Shown here one piece after another: positions 25,259-34,114 of a DNA stretch of 64,000 nt. Position 1 is the first letter of the stretch. Each line of letters begins with the position of its first letter. The position numbers were made by a program, and so were the translations under genes. The notes under the pieces were generated by a model. It saw nothing but the letters and a program-made list of their open reading frames with translations. It was not told the DNA's origin and made no database searches. Source of the DNA: Nocardioides sp. J54 (lineage in GTDB: Bacteria; Actinomycetota; Actinomycetes; Propionibacteriales; Nocardioidaceae); NCBI RefSeq assembly GCF_000519005.1, contig NZ_JAER01000004.1, forward strand, positions 19,162 through 83,161. Reading direction: 5' to 3'.

Positions 25259-25972
25259 ATGGGGACGGCGAAGCGCGACCAGACCGACGGCCGCAAGCGG
25301 CGCTGGCAGGAGCACAACGCCGCGCGGCGGCAGGCCGTCATCGACGCTGCCCTCGTCGTGCTCAACCGCGACCTGAAGCCCGGCGACGAGCTGAGCGTGC
25401 AGCAGATCGCCGCCGAGGCGGGGGTGCACCGCACGGTGCTCTACCGCTACTTCGACGACCGCGTCGACCTCGACCTCGCGATCCAGCGGGAGATCTGCCT
25501 GCGCGCCGGGGAGGTGCTGCTCAGCACGATCACGCTCGAGGGCACCATCCGCGAGATCACGCACCGCGTCATCGGCTCCTACGTCACCTGGGCGACCGAG
25601 AACATCGCACTGATGAGGTTCGTCGAGCGACAGGTCACCGGCACCACCGAACGCCCGCTGGACGACGCGATCGGCCAGTTCGCCGAGCAGATCGAGCTGC
25701 TGATCGGCGGCGTCATCGCCCTGGTCGACGCCGAGATCAGCGAGGACGACCGCGACGCGCTCACGCCCTGGGTCTTCCTGCTCGTCGGCGGCGTGATGTC
25801 CGCCGTGCGCAGCTGGAGCTCGCGCGCCGAGCTCCGCCCCGAGGCCCCGGCCTTCATCGACCTGCTCGCCGAGGTGACCTGGGCGCAGGTCGAGGGCCTG
25901 ATGAACAGCCGCAACATCGAGGTGCCCGACGTCCCCGTCGAGCAGCTCCTCACCACGAAGGAAGCGCCATGA
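25259..25972 (+). CDS. TetR-family transcriptional regulator
   Basis: A 237-residue protein with an N-terminal TetR helix-turn-helix: AVIDAALVVLNRDLKPGDELSVQQIAAEAGVHRTVLYRYFDDRVDLDLAI (about 24-75), ending in the characteristic LYRYF-D recognition region. The remainder is the helical ligand-binding/dimer domain. The ATG at 25259 follows GAGGAGGT (25245-25252). It overlaps the next gene by ATGA, so regulator and monooxygenase are co-translated. EthR, the best-known regulator of EthA, is divergent instead. It probably controls this operon and may bind a fatty or aromatic ligand. Confidence 0.9.
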   Translation: MGTAKRDQTDGRKRRWQEHNAARRQAVIDAALVVLNRDLKPGDELSVQQIAAEAGVHRTVLYRYFDDRVDLDLAIQREICLRAGEVLLSTITLEGTIREITHRVIGSYVTWATENIALMRFVERQVTGTTERPLDDAIGQFAEQIELLIGGVIALVDAEISEDDRDALTPWVFLLVGGVMSAVRSWSSRAELRPEAPAFIDLLAEVTWAQVEGLMNSRNIEVPDVPVEQLLTTKEAP

Positions 25973-27435
25973 CCGACACGCCTGCCCCTGTCGACCACGT
26001 CGACGTCCTCATCGTCGGCGCCGGCCTCTCGGGCATCGACGCGGCCTACCACGTCACGAAGCACCTGCCCGGCAAGACGTACGCCGTGCTGGAGATGCGC
26101 GACTCGCTCGGCGGCACGTGGGACCTGTTCCGCTACCCCGGCATCCGCTCCGACTCCGACATGCACACCCTCGGCTTCGGCTGGAAGCCGTGGAAGGGTG
26201 AGAAGGCGATCGTCGACGGCCCCGACATCCTCGCCTACCTGGAGGAGGCGGCGGCCGAGAACGGCATCGACGAGCACATCCGCTACCACCACAAGCTCCT
26301 GCACGCGGACTTCTCCACCGAGGACGCCCGCTGGACCGTGACCGTCGAGCGCACCGACACCGGCGAGACGCTGCAGCTGACCGCCGGCTTCCTGTGGTCG
26401 ACGTCGGGCTACTACCGGTACGACGAGGGGTTCACCCCGCAGTTCCAGGGGATCGAGGACTTCGAGGGCCAGGTGGTGCACCCGCAGCACTGGCCCGAGG
26501 ACCTCGACTACGAGGGCAAGCGGATCGTGGTCATCGGCTCCGGCGCCACGGCCGTCACCCTCATCCCCGCGCTGGCCGACTCCGGCGCCGGGCACGTCAC
26601 GATGCTGCAGCGCACGCCGACGTACATCATCAGCCAGCCGGCCTACGACAAGGTCTCGGCGCGGATGTACCGCACCCTGCCCGACAAGGTCGCGCAGAAG
26701 CTGGTGCGCACCCGCTACCTCACCAGCCGGATCGCGTTCTACGAGTTCTGCCAGGCCCGCCCGAAGGAGTCACGCGCACTGCTGCGCAAGCTGCTCGAGC
26801 GCCAGCTCCCGGAGGACGTCTCCTTCGACGAGCACTTCAGGCCGCCGTACGACCCGTGGGACCAGCGCCTGTGCGCCGTGCCCGGCGGCGACCTGTTCAA
26901 GGCACTGCGCCAGCACACCGTCGACATCGTCACCGACCACATCGACCGGTTCACGCCGAAGGGCATCCTGCTGAAGTCCGGCAAGGAGCTCGAGGCCGAC
27001 ATCGTCATCACCGCCACCGGCCTCAACCTGCAGGTCTTCGGCGGCGCGACGCTGGCCGTCGACGGCGCGAAGGTGGAGCCCGCCGACACGATGGCCTACA
27101 AGGGCCTGATGCTCAGCGACATCCCGAACTTCGCGTTCATCATCGGCTACACCAACGCGTCCTGGACGCTCAAGGCCGACCTGGTGTGCGAGTACGTCGT
27201 CAAGCTGCTGCGCCGCATGGACGGGACCGGCAACCGCATCGCCGTCCCCCGCCGCGACCCGTCGGTCACCGAGGAGCCCTTCCTCGACTTCGAGGCCGGC
27301 TACGTCATGCGCTCCATCCACGAGCTGCCGAAGCAGGGCTCGTCGTACCCGTGGCGGCTGAAGATGAACTACTTCAAGGACCTGCTGGTCTTCCGCAGGC
27401 CGGTGGACGACGAGGCGCTGGAGTTCAGCGCCTGA
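25969..27435 (+). CDS. EthA-like Baeyer-Villiger flavin monooxygenase
   Basis: A 488-residue class B monooxygenase. FAD-binding GAGLSG (17-22); the BVMO fingerprint FxGxxxHxxxWP as FEGQVVHPQHWP at 165-176; second Rossmann GSGATAVTL for NADPH; FRYPGIRSDSDMHTLGF near 45-61 as in EthA. It inserts oxygen next to a carbonyl (ketone to ester) or oxidises sulfur, using O2 and NADPH. The natural substrate is unknown, perhaps a cyclic or long-chain ketone from steroid or terpenoid breakdown (inference). It overlaps the tetR stop by 4 bases. Confidence 0.92.
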   Translation: MTDTPAPVDHVDVLIVGAGLSGIDAAYHVTKHLPGKTYAVLEMRDSLGGTWDLFRYPGIRSDSDMHTLGFGWKPWKGEKAIVDGPDILAYLEEAAAENGIDEHIRYHHKLLHADFSTEDARWTVTVERTDTGETLQLTAGFLWSTSGYYRYDEGFTPQFQGIEDFEGQVVHPQHWPEDLDYEGKRIVVIGSGATAVTLIPALADSGAGHVTMLQRTPTYIISQPAYDKVSARMYRTLPDKVAQKLVRTRYLTSRIAFYEFCQARPKESRALLRKLLERQLPEDVSFDEHFRPPYDPWDQRLCAVPGGDLFKALRQHTVDIVTDHIDRFTPKGILLKSGKELEADIVITATGLNLQVFGGATLAVDGAKVEPADTMAYKGLMLSDIPNFAFIIGYTNASWTLKADLVCEYVVKLLRRMDGTGNRIAVPRRDPSVTEEPFLDFEAGYVMRSIHELPKQGSSYPWRLKMNYFKDLLVFRRPVDDEALEFSA

Positions 27436-27442
27436 GGCGGGT

Positions 27443-27552
27443 GGGGTTTCACCACCTGGGTGGTGAAACCCCGACCTGGCACACGAAATCAGGGCCGGAT
27501 CGGCAAGTTTCGTGTGCTCAGTTGCGTAGTTTCACCACCTAGGTGGTGAAAC
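27443..27552. repeat. Palindrome cluster after the BVMO gene
   Basis: Three hairpins: 27443-27472 (perfect 14-bp stem, arms GGGGTTTCACCACC), 27479-27517 (GCACACGAAA/TTTCGTGTGC, 19-base loop) and 27529-27552 (perfect 24-bp palindrome, arms GTTTCACCACCT). The first and third share their core. The arrangement (hairpin, different hairpin, repeat of the first) is the same as at 18117-18203 but with other sequences. Confidence 0.75.
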
Positions 27553-27593
27553 CCCACTCAGCCCGCCCCCGGACCTGACCGACGAAACTCACA

Positions 27594-27654
27594 CCTGACC
27601 GACGAACCTTCGTCGGTCAAGCGACAGTTTCGCCGGTCGACCGGCGAAACTGTC
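27594..27654. repeat. Palindromic repeat cluster, copy 2 (inverted relative to 18.1 kb)
   Basis: A 22-bp palindrome (27597-27618, GACCGACGAA/TTCGTCGGTC) and a perfect 32-bp palindrome (27623-27654, core arms GTTTCGCCGGTC) linked by AAGCGACA. A direct half-copy CCTGACCGACGAA precedes at 27574-27586. Read on the minus strand, 27594-27650 matches the first two units at 18117-18173 except for two bases. It lies between two convergent genes (BVMO and VWA protein), 10 bases from the latter's stop. Confidence 0.8.
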
Positions 27655-27663
27655 ACGGCCGCC

Positions 27664-29076
27664 TCACCAGGCCAGGTCGTGCACGAACTCCTGCAGCTGG
27701 GCCAGGTTCCGGCACTCCACCATCGGCACGATCTCGCCGTACGTCGGCGCAGCGGAGTCGCCCGTCCCCCAGTTCCGCTCGTGCTCGGGGTTGAGCCAGA
27801 AGGAGCGCCTCACCGCGCCGGTCAGGCGGCGCAGGGTGTCCTCGTGGAGGTCGCTGTAGTTGGAGCGGGCGTCGCCGAGGATGAGCAGCGTCGTCTTCGG
27901 GGTGAGCGCGTCGAGGTGGTTCTCCTCGAATTTCGTGAACGCGCGGCCGTAGTTGGTGCGGCCCCACAGCGCGGCGTGGCTGGCCGACGCGGAGAGGTCG
28001 GCGAGCACGTCGACCGGGTCGGCGCCGGGGCGGAAGTGGCCGGTCACCTCGTGCACGTGGTCGATGAAGGTGAAGGCCCGCATGCTCTGGAAGACCTCGC
28101 GCAGCGCGAAGACGAAGAGCAGCGTGAACTGCGCGAAGTTCGCGACCGAGCCGCTGATGTCGCACAGCACGACGAGGTCGGTGCGGTGCGGGCGCTTCGG
28201 CCGGTGGTGCGTGGTGATGGGCACGCCGCCGGTGGCGATGGAGGCACGGACGGTACGACGGAAGTCGAGTGGCGCGGTCCGCGCGTGCCGCGAGTGCTGC
28301 TCCTTCGCGAGCCGGGTGGCGAGGCGCCGGGCGAGGGGGAAGATCTCCTTGCGCATCTCCTCCAGGTCGGTGCGCCGGGCGGCCATGAAGGCGAGCTTGT
28401 CGATGCTGGGACGGATCGCGACGTCGGCGATGTGGTCAGGCCCCTTCTCCTCGGCGATGCGGCGACGGGCGTCGTCCTCGACCAGCGCGGTGAACTGCCC
28501 GATCCGGCGGTTGGCCTGCCGGCGGGCGTCCTCCTCGTCGGTGCCGGAGCCGGTGTCGGCGAGCATGGCCTGCACGAGCCGGTCGACGAGCTCCTGCGGG
28601 GCGACGCGCTGCAGCGCGGTGTAGGCCGACCACGAGGACAGGCCGGGGCCGCGGCCGGGCATCGAGCCGAAGGTGCCGACCATCTCGGCGGCCATCATCC
28701 GCAGCTCGGTGGCGTCGACCTGCGGAGCCTCGAGCACCTGCGCGAGCCGGTCGCGGAAGGACACCAGCGCGGTGGCGTTGTCCTTCACCGGCCCACTGTC
28801 GTCATCGGCAGACTCCTCCGCGGCGGCCGCACCGTCGCCGACCATCGCCGGGAAGTAGACGTCGAAGAGTGCGTCGAAGGTGGTGCGCTGCGACTGCTTC
28901 TTGACCATCGTGGCCGCGAACGCGTCGCGGACGGTGGCCCGGTCGCTCCACCGCAGCGCCGAGAGGGCTGCGACGGCGTCGAGGTCCTCGGCCAGCGAGA
29001 CGGACAGGCCGGCGCCCCGCAGCGCCTCGACGAAGGCGAGGTGGCGGTCGAGGAGTCCGGAGCGGTCGGCGCTCAT
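27664..29076 (-). CDS. VWA-domain protein, CoxE-like
   Basis: A 470-residue protein. The N-terminal helical part (1-250) is of the CoxE/YehP type (SVSLAEDLDAVAALSALRW ... DPRRTVRAS-like); the C-terminal von Willebrand A domain contains the MIDAS motif DISGS (LVVLCDISGSVANFAQF) and later Thr/Asp (LLILGDARSNYSD). Such proteins work with a MoxR ATPase as chaperone-like insertases; in carboxydotrophs CoxD-CoxE mature CO dehydrogenase. No CO dehydrogenase genes are in this window, so the client is unknown. The ATG at 29076 (with GAGGA) is preferred to the one at 29088, which overlaps the partner gene. Confidence 0.85.
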   Translation of the reverse strand: MSADRSGLLDRHLAFVEALRGAGLSVSLAEDLDAVAALSALRWSDRATVRDAFAATMVKKQSQRTTFDALFDVYFPAMVGDGAAAAEESADDDSGPVKDNATALVSFRDRLAQVLEAPQVDATELRMMAAEMVGTFGSMPGRGPGLSSWSAYTALQRVAPQELVDRLVQAMLADTGSGTDEEDARRQANRRIGQFTALVEDDARRRIAEEKGPDHIADVAIRPSIDKLAFMAARRTDLEEMRKEIFPLARRLATRLAKEQHSRHARTAPLDFRRTVRASIATGGVPITTHHRPKRPHRTDLVVLCDISGSVANFAQFTLLFVFALREVFQSMRAFTFIDHVHEVTGHFRPGADPVDVLADLSASASHAALWGRTNYGRAFTKFEENHLDALTPKTTLLILGDARSNYSDLHEDTLRRLTGAVRRSFWLNPEHERNWGTGDSAAPTYGEIVPMVECRNLAQLQEFVHDLAW

Positions 29077-29084
29077 CGCGTTCC

Positions 29085-29963
29085 TCAAGCCCGGTTGAGC
29101 TTGAGCTCCTTCGCGGCGCGGTCGTGGTCGGACTGGTGCTTGAGGACGGCGCCCAGGGTCTGCGCGATCGCGGCCTCGTCGAGGTCACGGATCTCCAGCG
29201 CGATGAGGGTGCGGGCCCAGTCGACGGACTCCGCGATCGACGGCGCCTTCTTCAGCTCCAGGTCGCGCAGCCGCGCGACGGTCTCCACGACCTGCTGGGC
29301 GATCCGGTCGTCGAGTCCGGGCACCTGCTGCTGCAGGATCTGCCGCTCCCGCTCGGCGTCCGGGTAGTCGATGTGCAGGTAGAGGCAGCGCCGCTTGACC
29401 GCCTCGGACAGCTCGCGGCTCGCGTTCGAGGTGAGCACGACGTACGGGCGCCGGGCGGCGGCCACCGTGCCGAGCTCGGGGATAGTGACCTGGAAGTCGC
29501 TGAGCACCTCGAGCAGCAGGCCCTCGACCTCGATGTCGGTCTTGTCGACCTCGTCGATGAGCAGCACCGTCGGCTCCTCGCGCCGGATGGCGGTCAGCAG
29601 CGGCCGGGTGAGCAGGAACTCCTCGGTGAAGATGTCGTCGTGGGTGGCGTCCCAGTCCTGCCCGCCGGAGCTCGCGGCGTTCGCGGCCTGGATGCGCAGC
29701 AGCTGCTTCTTGTAGTTCCACTCGTAGAGCGCCCGCGCCTCGTCCAGGCCCTCGTAGCACTGCAGCCGGACCAGCTCGGCGCCGGTCGAGCGCGAGACCG
29801 CCTTCGCCAGCTCGGTCTTGCCGACCCCGGCCGGCCCCTCCAGCAGCAGCGGCTTCTCGAGCGCGCCCGCGAGGAAGGTGGTGGTCGCGGTGGCGGCGTC
29901 CGCGAGGTAGCCCGCGGCCTCGAGCCGGGTGGCGACGTCGCTCGGTGAGTCGAACCAGGTCAT
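29085..29963 (-). CDS. MoxR-family AAA+ ATPase
   Basis: A 292-residue cytoplasmic ATPase. Walker A GPAGVGKT (43-50), Walker B VLLIDEVDK, then sensor 1 TSNASRELSEAVKRRCLYLHIDYPD with the arginine finger. MoxR proteins use ATP to remodel or load cofactors into partner proteins, together with VWA proteins. It is first in a two-gene operon with the VWA gene 8 bases downstream. The ATG at 29963 is chosen from GAGG just upstream and the typical family N terminus; the earlier in-frame ATG (30011) adds a Pro/Cys-rich stretch unlike the family. Confidence 0.9.
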   Translation of the reverse strand: MTWFDSPSDVATRLEAAGYLADAATATTTFLAGALEKPLLLEGPAGVGKTELAKAVSRSTGAELVRLQCYEGLDEARALYEWNYKKQLLRIQAANAASSGGQDWDATHDDIFTEEFLLTRPLLTAIRREEPTVLLIDEVDKTDIEVEGLLLEVLSDFQVTIPELGTVAAARRPYVVLTSNASRELSEAVKRRCLYLHIDYPDAERERQILQQQVPGLDDRIAQQVVETVARLRDLELKKAPSIAESVDWARTLIALEIRDLDEAAIAQTLGAVLKHQSDHDRAAKELKLNRA

Positions 29964-30119
29964 GGCCTCATCCTGCCTGCTGCACGGTGGTGGCGGCGCG
30001 GCACCTGTCACAGATCACACCCGACGCCGCGCACACCGGTCGTGACCCGCGGCGGTCCGTGTCGTTGTGATCGGCAACGGGGACGACCACCACGACGACA
30101 GCGACCAAGGGGGGGAACG

Positions 30120-30557
30120 ATGTCTCATCGTGTTGCCCCGGTTGCCTGGCTGCGCGTCGCGGTCCACTCGCTGCATACGACGACCACGGTGGCCGGCATG
30201 ACGCTGCTCGTCGGCTTCGGCGCGCTCGGCGTAGTCAGCGAACCGTCGATGAGCACGCCCGAGCGCCACATCGACATGGCCGCGGGCCCGCTGGACGACC
30301 TGATGCAGGACAACCGCTGCTCCTTCACCGGGTTCGACAAGTCGGTGATCCCGAGCTCGGCGATCGTGCGCACCCCCGAGGGTGACACCAAGCTCGTGTC
30401 CTTCGACCACGGGTGGGACGTCTTCAGCGGCCGGGTCGCCGGCACGCTCGTGGCCGTGTGCCTCGGCCCGGAGCGGGAGCAGCCTGCCACTGACGAGGCC
30501 GCCGTGCCGACGCCGGCGCCCTTCCACCACGGCCCGCGCAACGCCGCACCCCACTGA
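30120..30557 (+). CDS. Single-pass membrane protein of unknown function
   Basis: A 145-residue protein with one hydrophobic segment at about 21-42 (HTTTTVAGMTLLVGFGALGVVS), then a soluble domain with two cysteines (NRCSF, AVCLG), and a Pro/His-rich tail. The short positively charged N terminus suggests either an N-in anchor or an uncleaved signal. A TGTCACA-containing region lies 110 bases upstream. No family recognised. The start is ATG at 30120, preceded by GGGGGAAC. Confidence 0.5.
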   Translation: MSHRVAPVAWLRVAVHSLHTTTTVAGMTLLVGFGALGVVSEPSMSTPERHIDMAAGPLDDLMQDNRCSFTGFDKSVIPSSAIVRTPEGDTKLVSFDHGWDVFSGRVAGTLVAVCLGPEREQPATDEAAVPTPAPFHHGPRNAAPH

Positions 30558-30794
30558 TCCTCCACTTCCTCAGGGCGTGAGCGCCCGGCCGAGCAACGCC
30601 AGCACCAGCGCCGGCTGGCCTGTCGTCGTACCGGTGCCACCAGGCACGCCGTCCGCACCTCCGGTCCGGTGGTGCCACGCGCGGTCCGCCCTTGCGGTCG
30701 TCCCGACACCGCCCCGCCGTCCCGGCGAGTGATGAGTTCTCGCGCCCCCTGCCGTCACACGTGATGACAGGACACGATGAGAGAGGACGAGACG

Positions 30795-31790
30795 ATGATC
30801 GTGGACACCACCACCAACCTCACCGTCGAGGAGGCCGGCATGGTCGCGGAGGTCGACGAGCCGCAGTTCGCCGAGCTGGTCGAGCGCCACCGGCGCGAGC
30901 TGCACGTGCACTGCTACCGGATGCTCGGCTCCTTCCAGGACGCCGAGGACACCGTGCAGGAGACCTTCCTGCGCGCCTGGCGCCGGCGGGAGACGTACGA
31001 GGGCCGTTCCACCTTCCGGGCGTGGCTCTACCGGATCGCCACCAACGCCTGCCTGGACCTGCTCGCCCGACGCCGGCCCGAGCCGGCCAGCGGCGAGGTG
31101 CGGTGGCTCCAGCCCTACCCCGACCGGCTGCTCGACGAGCTCGCCGCCGACGACGCCGACGAGCCCGAGGTGGTCGCGGTGGCGCGCGAGACGATCGAGC
31201 TCGCGTACGTCGTCGCGGTGCAGCACCTCGCCCCGCGACCGCGCGCGGTGCTGATCCTGCGCGACGTCCTCGGCTGGCCGGCCAGGGACGTCGCCGAGAT
31301 GCTCGGCAACACCGTGAACTCGGTCAACAGCGCGCTGCAGCGGGCCCGCGCCGGCATGCGCGAGCACCTGCCCACCGACCGCCAGGACTGGACCGGCAGC
31401 GAGGACGACGACACCCGCGACCTCGTCCGCCGCTTCACCGACGCCAGCGTCGCCGCCGACGTCTCCACCCTGGCCACCATGCTGCGCGAGGACGTGCGCT
31501 GCTCGATGCCACCCATGCCGGGCCTGTACGTCGGGCGCGACGCCGTGGTGCGCAACTGGGTCGAGGACGGCTTCGAGTCGATGACCGGGCTGCGGGCCGT
31601 CCCGACGGCCGCCAACCGCCAGCCCGCGATCGCCTTCTACGAGTGGCAGGAGGACGAGGGCGCCTGGCTGCCGCTCACCATCGACACGCTGCGCATCAGC
31701 GGCGGGATGGTCACGGAGATCTTCACCTTCCACGCCGACCAGTTCCCGCGGCTCGGGCTCCCCGAGCGGCAGACGACACCGAGGGGCGGT
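30795..31790 (+). CDS. ECF sigma factor with SnoaL C-terminal domain (ECF41/SigG type), possibly frameshifted at its end
   Basis: About 332 residues belong to a recognisable sigma factor. Region 2 (ELVERHRRELHVHCYRMLGSFQDAEDTVQETFLRAWRRRE) and region 4 (LAPRPRAVLILRDVLGWPARDVAEMLGNTVNSVNSALQRAR) are followed by a SnoaL-like fold (DVSTLATMLREDVRCSMPPMPGLYVGRD...) that in the ECF41 group controls activity in place of an anti-sigma factor. The family's length is about 330. There is no in-frame stop here: the frame runs on, Arg/Pro-rich, through the next gene and into the hydratase gene to 33158. A one-base change in the GGGG run at 31783-31786 would give a stop at 31790-31792 overlapping the next start as GTGA. 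I therefore give the end of the recognisable part only. The ATG at 30795 has GAGGA at 8 bases; 30777 is an alternative. Confidence 0.7.
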
Positions 31791-32268
31791 GACGACGATG
31801 GTCCCCACGACCGCCTCCACGGGCACCCCTGCCCCCACGACCGGGCGCCGCGACGCCCCCGGACCCCGCGGCCTGCGCCGGGTCCTCGGCACCGCCGCCC
31901 TCGCCGTGCCGGCCGCGACGGCGGCCACCACCCTGGCCGGCGCCGCCGCCCGGGCCCTCGGCGTCGAGCTCGAGGTGCCGGACGACGGCGAGCGGGTCCC
32001 GCTCGGCGGCATCGCCGTGCTGACCGGCTTCTTCTCCACCGTCGGTCTCGTCCTCGCCGTCGCCCTGCACCGCTGGAGCACCCGGGCGGCCGCGCGGTTC
32101 GTTCAGGTGAGCGTCGCGCTGACCGCCGTGTCGATGGCGCCGCCCTTCCTCGTCGGTGCGAGCCTTCCGACCGCCTGCACCCTCGCCGCGCTCCACCTCG
32201 TGGCGGCCGCGATCGTCGTACCGGCCCTGGCCCGCGCACTGCGGCCCGCGAATCGCCGGCAGCAGTAG
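31789..32268 (+). CDS. DUF6069-like four-helix membrane protein
   Basis: A 159-residue protein. A Thr/Pro-rich N terminus is followed by four hydrophobic segments (VLGTAALAVPAATAATTLAGAA; GIAVLTGFFSTVGLVLAVAL; VQVSVALTAVSMAPPFLVG; LAALHLVAAAIVVPALA). The pattern matches DUF6069, commonly linked to ECF41-type sigma factors. GTG 31789 overlaps the expected sigma stop; ATG 31798 is an alternative. The function is unknown; as its sigma partner suggests, it may be part of an envelope-related regulon. Confidence 0.65.
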   Translation: MTTMVPTTASTGTPAPTTGRRDAPGPRGLRRVLGTAALAVPAATAATTLAGAAARALGVELEVPDDGERVPLGGIAVLTGFFSTVGLVLAVALHRWSTRAAARFVQVSVALTAVSMAPPFLVGASLPTACTLAALHLVAAAIVVPALARALRPANRRQQ

Positions 32269-32281
32269 GCGCGAGGAGAGT

Positions 32282-32331
32282 CGCCGGGCGTACCGCTGGA
32301 CGGAACTCGGCCTTCAGCACCACGCCCGGCG
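32282..32331. promoter_or_regulatory. Inverted repeat before the meta-pathway operon
   Basis: CGCCGGGCGT (32282-32291) and ACGCCCGGCG (32322-32331) form a perfect 10-bp stem with a 30-base loop that itself holds GCTG/CAGC (32295-32298 and 32315-32318). It lies between the membrane-protein gene and the hydratase, ending just before its ribosome site. It could be a terminator for the sigma operon, an attenuator or an operator. Confidence 0.5.
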
Positions 32332-32348
32332 CCCGGAGGGTGGAGCCC

Positions 32349-33158
32349 ATGAGCGACACCCTCCTCGAGTCCGACACCGCCGTGGCCCAGGCCGCGGAGC
32401 GCCTGCGCTCCGCGGCTGCCATCGGTGTCGCCTGCGCTCCGGTCCGTGACCTGATCGGCGCCGCCGACATCGCCCGTGCCTACGCGGTCCAGCAGCAGGT
32501 CAACGGCGCCCGGGTCGCGGCCGGGGCCCGGGTGGTCGGCCGCAAGATCGGCCTGACCTCCTCGGCGGTGCAGCAGCAGCTGGGCGTCGACCGTCCGGAC
32601 CTGGGCGTGCTCTTCACCGACATGGAGCACGACGCGGCCAGACCGGTGCCCGTGGACCGCTACCTCCAGCCGAAGGTGGAGGCCGAGATCGCCTTCGTCC
32701 TGGGCACCGACCTCGTCGACGGCGAGCTCGACCTGGACCAGGTGCGCGACGCCGTGCACCACGCCGTGGCCGCGATCGAGATCTGCGACAGCCGCGTCGC
32801 CGGGTGGGACATCACGTTCGGCGACACGGTCGCGGACAACGCATCCGCCGGCGGCTTCGTGCTCGGGACCGTGCGGCGGGCGCTGGCTGACTTCTCGCCC
32901 GTCGACGCGGTGATGTCGATGACGGTGACCGGTCAGGAAGACTCGACCGGCACCGGCGCCGACTGCCTCGGCGACCCCCTGCTCGCGCTGCAGTGGCTGG
33001 CCCGGACGGCCCGCGACCTCGGCGACCCGCTGCGGGCCGGCCAGGTCGTCCTCTCCGGTGCGCTCGGCCCGATGCGCCCCGCCACCCCTGGCGCCCAGGT
33101 GGAGGTGTCGATCAGCGGCCTGGGCTCGCTGTCCATCACCTTCGCAGAGGAGGCGTGA
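32349..33158 (+). CDS. 2-oxopent-4-enoate (2-hydroxypenta-2,4-dienoate) hydratase
   Basis: A 269-residue enzyme of the MhpD/HsaE/BphE family that adds water to 2-hydroxypenta-2,4-dienoate (or a substituted homologue) to give 4-hydroxy-2-oxovalerate. Seen: [32 protein letters not shown] (Glu metal ligands), [12 protein letters not shown]. It is the first gene of a tightly packed lower meta-cleavage operon (hydratase, acetaldehyde dehydrogenase, aldolase, transporter). GGAGGG and GGAG precede the ATG. Its frame is continuous with the upstream sigma factor, which is taken as coincidental run-on rather than a fusion. Confidence 0.93.
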   Translation: MSDTLLESDTAVAQAAERLRSAAAIGVACAPVRDLIGAADIARAYAVQQQVNGARVAAGARVVGRKIGLTSSAVQQQLGVDRPDLGVLFTDMEHDAARPVPVDRYLQPKVEAEIAFVLGTDLVDGELDLDQVRDAVHHAVAAIEICDSRVAGWDITFGDTVADNASAGGFVLGTVRRALADFSPVDAVMSMTVTGQEDSTGTGADCLGDPLLALQWLARTARDLGDPLRAGQVVLSGALGPMRPATPGAQVEVSISGLGSLSITFAEEA

Positions 33159-34114
33159 TGTCGGACCGCACGAAGGTCGCGATCATCGGGTCGGGCAACA
33201 TCGGCACGGACCTGATGATCAAGGTCATGACGACCGCGAAGCACCTCGAGATGGGTGCGATGGTCGGCATCGATCCCGCCTCCGACGGCCTGGCCAGGGC
33301 CCGCGACCTGGGGGTCGCGACCACGCACGAGGGCGTCGAGGGCCTGGTCGCCCTGCCCGGCTTCGACGACATCGACATCGTCTTCGACGCCACGTCGGCG
33401 AAGGCACATTTGCACAACGACGCGCTGCTGCGCCCCCTCGGCAAGCGCCTGATCGACCTGACCCCGGCCGCTGTCGGCCCGTACGTCATCCCGGCGGTCA
33501 ACATCGACGAGCACCTCGACGCACCGAACGTGAACATGGTGACCTGCGGTGGACAGGCCACCATCCCCGTGGTCGCCGCGATCTCACGCGTCGTGCCGGT
33601 CGAGTACGCCGAGATCGTCGCCTCGATCGCGTCGAGGTCCGCCGGTCCGGGCACCCGCGCCAACATCGACGAGTTCACCGAGACCACCTCCGCCGCCATC
33701 ACCGCGGTCGGCGGGGCGCGGCGGGGCAAGGCGATCATCATCCTCAACCCCGCCGAGCCGCCGCTGATGATGCGCGACACCGTCCTGGCCCTGGTCCACG
33801 CGCCCGATCCGGCCACCCACGACGAGGTCCGCGCCAGCATAGAGAAGATGGTCGCCGACGTCGCGGCCTACGTCCCCGGCTACCGGCTCGTGCAGGACGT
33901 CCAGGTCACCCCGGTCCCCGAGGACCAGCCGGTGCACACCCTGCTCGCGGAGGACGCCGACAGCAGCACGCGGCCGACCCACCAGGTCTCGGTGTTCCTG
34001 GAGGTCACCGGCGCGGGGCACTACCTGCCGGCGTACGCCGGCAACCTCGACATCATGACGTCGGCCGGCCTGCAGGTCGCCGAGCGGATCGCGGCGGCAG
34101 GGACAAGCGCATGA
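33158..34114 (+). CDS. Acetaldehyde dehydrogenase (acylating)
   Basis: A 318-residue NAD+- and CoA-dependent enzyme of the MhpF/BphJ/HsaG type that turns acetaldehyde or propionaldehyde into the acyl-CoA. Rossmann motif [13 protein letters not shown] (residues ~10-22); catalytic cysteine C130 in [12 protein letters not shown]. It normally forms a complex with the aldolase encoded next, channelling the aldehyde. Start overlaps the hydratase stop (TGATG) and its own stop overlaps the aldolase ATG. Confidence 0.95.
   Translation: MSDRTKVAIIGSGNIGTDLMIKVMTTAKHLEMGAMVGIDPASDGLARARDLGVATTHEGVEGLVALPGFDDIDIVFDATSAKAHLHNDALLRPLGKRLIDLTPAAVGPYVIPAVNIDEHLDAPNVNMVTCGGQATIPVVAAISRVVPVEYAEIVASIASRSAGPGTRANIDEFTETTSAAITAVGGARRGKAIIILNPAEPPLMMRDTVLALVHAPDPATHDEVRASIEKMVADVAAYVPGYRLVQDVQVTPVPEDQPVHTLLAEDADSSTRPTHQVSVFLEVTGAGHYLPAYAGNLDIMTSAGLQVAERIAAAGTSA

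Noticed and set aside
29085..30011. CO dehydrogenase maturation role for the MoxR/VWA pair
   Set aside because: The CoxD/CoxE resemblance is clear but no cox structural genes are in the window, so no specific client can be named.
30006..30033. ECF41-type promoter (TGTCACA...) or CRP-like site upstream of the 30.1-kb gene
   Set aside because: No CGTC at the right distance from TGTCACA, and the TGTGA half-sites are direct rather than inverted.
30777..33158. A 793-codon fusion of sigma factor and hydratase
   Set aside because: The middle 190 residues are Arg/Pro-rich and overlap a plausible membrane-protein gene. The hydratase has its own ribosome site and full family length. Treated as run-on (see finding).
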